Below, one piece after another: positions 61,925 to 64,000 of a stretch of 64,000 bases of DNA. Source of the stretch: Luteibacter rhizovicinus (GTDB taxonomy: Bacteria > Pseudomonadota > Gammaproteobacteria > Xanthomonadales > Rhodanobacteraceae). The notes under the pieces were generated by a model that saw nothing but the letters and a program-made list of their open reading frames with translations, had not been told where the DNA came from and did not search any database. Numbering within the stretch: position 1 is the stretch's first letter; each line of letters opens with the position of its first letter. The position numbers and the translations under genes were made by a program. The stretch is from positions 496,001 to 560,000 of the forward strand of contig NZ_SMCS01000003.1 of the NCBI RefSeq assembly GCF_004342265.1, written 5' to 3'.

Positions 61925-63232
61925 TTAGTTGGATTTGAGCTGCCACGCCGGCTGCACCTGAGCGGCGCGCCACGTGGGATAGAAGGCCGCGATCAACGAG
62001 GCTGCGACAGCCACCACCAGCGTCAGAAGAATCAACGTGGGGTCCAGCGTCGCCAGACGGGCGATGTCCTTGGGAAACACCAACCCGACACCCAGCACGC
62101 CGACACCCGTCAGGATCAGTCCCAGCAAACCGCCCGCAAGACCCACGGTGCCGGCTTCGATAAGGAACTGTGCATAGATGGTGCGACGGGATGCGCCGAG
62201 CGCCCGACGTACGCCGATCTCCGGTGCGCGCCGCATGAACTTGGCAAGCAGCAGGCCCACCGTATTCACGAGACAGATCACGAGGAAGCCCAGGGATACG
62301 GCCAGCGAAATCTGCGATTCGGGCGGAACGACATGCTGCACGTCGAGCCATTCCATGACATTGCGCAGCCGCACATTCGGCGCCCAGCTGAAGCGCCCCG
62401 CGCGCTGCTGTTCCGCCGCGTACCCTTCGAGGTAGCGCTTGTATGCCACGGCATCGGCCTTGCTGGGAAGCTCGACCCAGAACCCGTTCCAGATGCACTC
62501 GGAACGAATGTAGTTGTCCCAGCCTTCTCCCGGGTCCTTCGCGCAGTTGTTATTGCCGTTGGTCGGCAACTGCAGGTCGACAGCGCGGCTGTAGGGAATA
62601 TAGAGCCCCGGCGGATCGTCGAAGCCACCGGTATTAACGACGTCGAAGAAGCGCGGCTGCGGATTCCATTCGTCGATGACGCCCGCCACCCGGAACAGAC
62701 GGCCATCCAGATTCACCTGTTTGCCAACGCTCTGACCACCGTTGAACAGTTTGTCGTTGAGCTTGCGATCGATGACGATCACGCTGGCGTGCTTATCGTC
62801 GTCCTCAGTCGTCCACGGGCCGCCCTGGAGGAACGGCGCCTCGAACATGGGGAAGAAGTCCGCCCCGACCGCATAAGCCCCCTGACGCATCGGAAGACGC
62901 GAAGGGTCGTCCGGAATGACCGACGGGCCAATCGGATAGATCGCCGTCTGCCGGTGCGCCTGCTTCGCACGTCCGAGGGCCACCGCATCGATATAAGTCA
63001 ATGCGTCCGGCGGCTCGCCCTTCTCGGTATTTTCCGGCCCCCAGTTGTCGACCTGCACCATGTAGAGCACGTCGGATTTCTGCGGAATCGGATTGCGCGA
63101 TGTCGCGCGAAACACCGAGTAAGTGGTCATGGACGCGGCCACGCCGAATCCGATCGCCATGACCATCAGCGCGGTAAGCATTGGATTCCGGCGCAGACTG
63201 CGCAGGCCGAGTTGCAGGTAATAGGCGAACAT
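61925..63232 (-). CDS. MacB-like ABC permease, type A copy 1
   Basis: The ATG at 63232 gives 435 residues, starting MFAYYLQLGLRSLRRNPMLTALMVMAIGFGVAASM. The FtsX block reads SLGFLVICLVNTVGLLLAKFMRRAPEIGVRRALGASRRTIYAQFLIEAGTVGL. It is the first permease after the ATPase gene, separated by 81 bases. The MacB core (about 55-310) has a Cys pair (NNNCAKDPGEGW and SECIWNGFW) also seen in copy 2 (CWGNGS, ESCIWLQFW), perhaps a conserved disulphide. Confidence 0.93.
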   Translation of the reverse strand: MFAYYLQLGLRSLRRNPMLTALMVMAIGFGVAASMTTYSVFRATSRNPIPQKSDVLYMVQVDNWGPENTEKGEPPDALTYIDAVALGRAKQAHRQTAIYPIGPSVIPDDPSRLPMRQGAYAVGADFFPMFEAPFLQGGPWTTEDDDKHASVIVIDRKLNDKLFNGGQSVGKQVNLDGRLFRVAGVIDEWNPQPRFFDVVNTGGFDDPPGLYIPYSRAVDLQLPTNGNNNCAKDPGEGWDNYIRSECIWNGFWVELPSKADAVAYKRYLEGYAAEQQRAGRFSWAPNVRLRNVMEWLDVQHVVPPESQISLAVSLGFLVICLVNTVGLLLAKFMRRAPEIGVRRALGASRRTIYAQFLIEAGTVGLAGGLLGLILTGVGVLGVGLVFPKDIARLATLDPTLILLTLVVAVAASLIAAFYPTWRAAQVQPAWQLKSN

Positions 63233-63313
63233 GGTTATCGATCCCCAGCGTGATGCGGCGTTAACCGCCTTTGCGCGGCAAACGCCGCGCCCCTCCCCGA
63301 ACAACTTGCTGGC

Positions 63314-64000
63314 TTACGAATTCGCACCGACAAGATGCGCATTCGCATGGAAGCGCGGGTCTTCGGCAAGATCGACCACCTGGCCATCGATCACGTGCAC
63401 GTTGCGCTGCGCGCGCGCAGCCAGCTCCGGATCATGGGTCACCATGACGATGGTCGCGCCTTCGCGATGGATCTCTTCCAGCAGTTCCAGCACGCTGCGA
63501 GCCATCTGCGTATCGAGGTTACCGGTCGGCTCATCGGCCAGAAGCAGGCGCGGCGAACCGGCGAGCGCACGGGCAATCGCCACGCGCTGCTGCTGACCGC
63601 CGGACAGCTCGGCCGGATAGTGCTTGGCACGCGAGGCCAGGCCCACGCGCTCCAGCGCATCCATGATCCGCTGCTTGCGTTCGGCGGACTTCATGCCGCG
63701 ATAGCGCAACGGAACTTCCACGTTGTCGAACACGTTCAGGTCGGGAATCAGGTTGAACGCCTGAAAGATGAAGCCGATCTTCTCGTTGCGAATACGCGAA
63801 CGGGCGTTATCGTCCAGCTTGCTGACCTCCACGCCGTCGAGGTGATACTCGCCGCCCGTGAACGTTTCCAGCAGACCCGCGATGGTCAGGAAGGTCGTTT
63901 TGCCCGAGCCGGACGGACCGGTCACGGCGACGAATTCGCCTTCCTTGACGTTGATATTGAAATCGCGCAGCGCATAGGTTTCGACGACTTCGGTGCGATA
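63314..64000 (-). CDS. ABC transporter ATP-binding protein, MacB/LolD type (partial)
   Basis: The frame runs out of the window at the N-terminal side; 228 residues are visible. Walker A is VTGPSGSGKTTFLT, signature AELSGGQQQRVAIARALAG and Walker [13 protein letters not shown], with the D-loop complete. The order ATPase first, then two permease pairs, indicates that one ATPase drives several permeases. No fused membrane domain follows, so it is LolD-like and not a full MacB. The C-terminus ends in LVGANS. Confidence 0.94.
   Translation of the reverse strand, partial: YRTEVVETYALRDFNINVKEGEFVAVTGPSGSGKTTFLTIAGLLETFTGGEYHLDGVEVSKLDDNARSRIRNEKIGFIFQAFNLIPDLNVFDNVEVPLRYRGMKSAERKQRIMDALERVGLASRAKHYPAELSGGQQQRVAIARALAGSPRLLLADEPTGNLDTQMARSVLELLEEIHREGATIVMVTHDPELAARAQRNVHVIDGQVVDLAEDPRFHANAHLVGANS

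Overview
The window looks like a chromosomal segment from a GC-rich gammaproteobacterium of the Xanthomonadales, most like Rhodanobacteraceae (Luteibacter/Dyella/Rhodanobacter). This rests on the pilB-pilC-pilD-coaE order, the Nudix-ThiE-like fusion beside folA/thyA/lgt, two large TonB-dependent receptors (one Oar-like), the holD-like/rimI pair, and short palindromic repeats that begin TGTGGGAGCGCGCCTGCGCGCGA. The genus assignment is inference; no rRNA or tRNA gene is present to confirm it.

Region 1 (1-14.8 kb) is a surface-polysaccharide (O-antigen type) locus of visibly lower GC. Plus-strand genes run from the tail of a probable O-antigen ligase/polymerase through a sugar aminotransferase, a WbqC-family protein, a divergent DegT-like protein, an ATP-grasp/HAD fusion, a methyltransferase, a Wzx-type flippase, two GT2 glycosyltransferases, UDP-galactopyranose mutase (glf) and a GT4 glycosyltransferase. 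They meet head-on with a minus-strand group: GT2, GT4, galE and a methyltransferase. galE, glf and the GlfT-like transferase together suggest galactofuranose in the polymer. Many of these genes overlap or abut.

Region 2 (14.8-23.3 kb) is core genome: pilB, pilC, pilD and coaE on plus, then lgt, thyA, folA and the Nudix-ThiE-like fusion on minus. Region 3 (23.2-32.2 kb) carries a secreted S9 peptidase and two TonB-dependent receptors, separated by composite palindromic repeats. The 31.7-32.2 kb gap also holds two inverted consensus DnaA boxes and a perfect 41-bp hairpin.

Region 4 (32.2-43.5 kb) contains a TPM/TPM/LemA operon, dgkA, a POT peptide transporter, and a RegB/RegA-type redox two-component system running straight into an Asp-box (sialidase-like) protein and a thioredoxin-like protein. 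A small minus-strand ORF with an in-frame amber codon, a periplasmic isoaspartyl peptidase, and an OmpR-type regulator with an atypical histidine kinase follow. Region 5 (43.6-55.3 kb) has tesA divergent from ybbA/ybbP with overlapping start codons, a 400-bp block of nested palindromes, then rimI, a holD-like gene, pssA, a DUF4124 gene, proS, an H-NS-family gene, a ThrE-type exporter, nfeD and a stomatin/SPFH gene.

Region 6 (55.3-64 kb) is a minus-strand array: an ABC ATPase (cut by the window end), four MacB/FtsX-type permeases arranged as a duplicated pair (A-B-A'-B'), then an NtrX-like sigma-54 activator and an NtrY-like kinase that probably control it. I see no rRNA, tRNA, CRISPR array, transposase or prophage. 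The most unusual signals are the duplicated permease array with its own sigma-54 system, the ATP-grasp/HAD fusion, the composite repeat family, the DnaA-box intergenic region and the amber-split small ORF.
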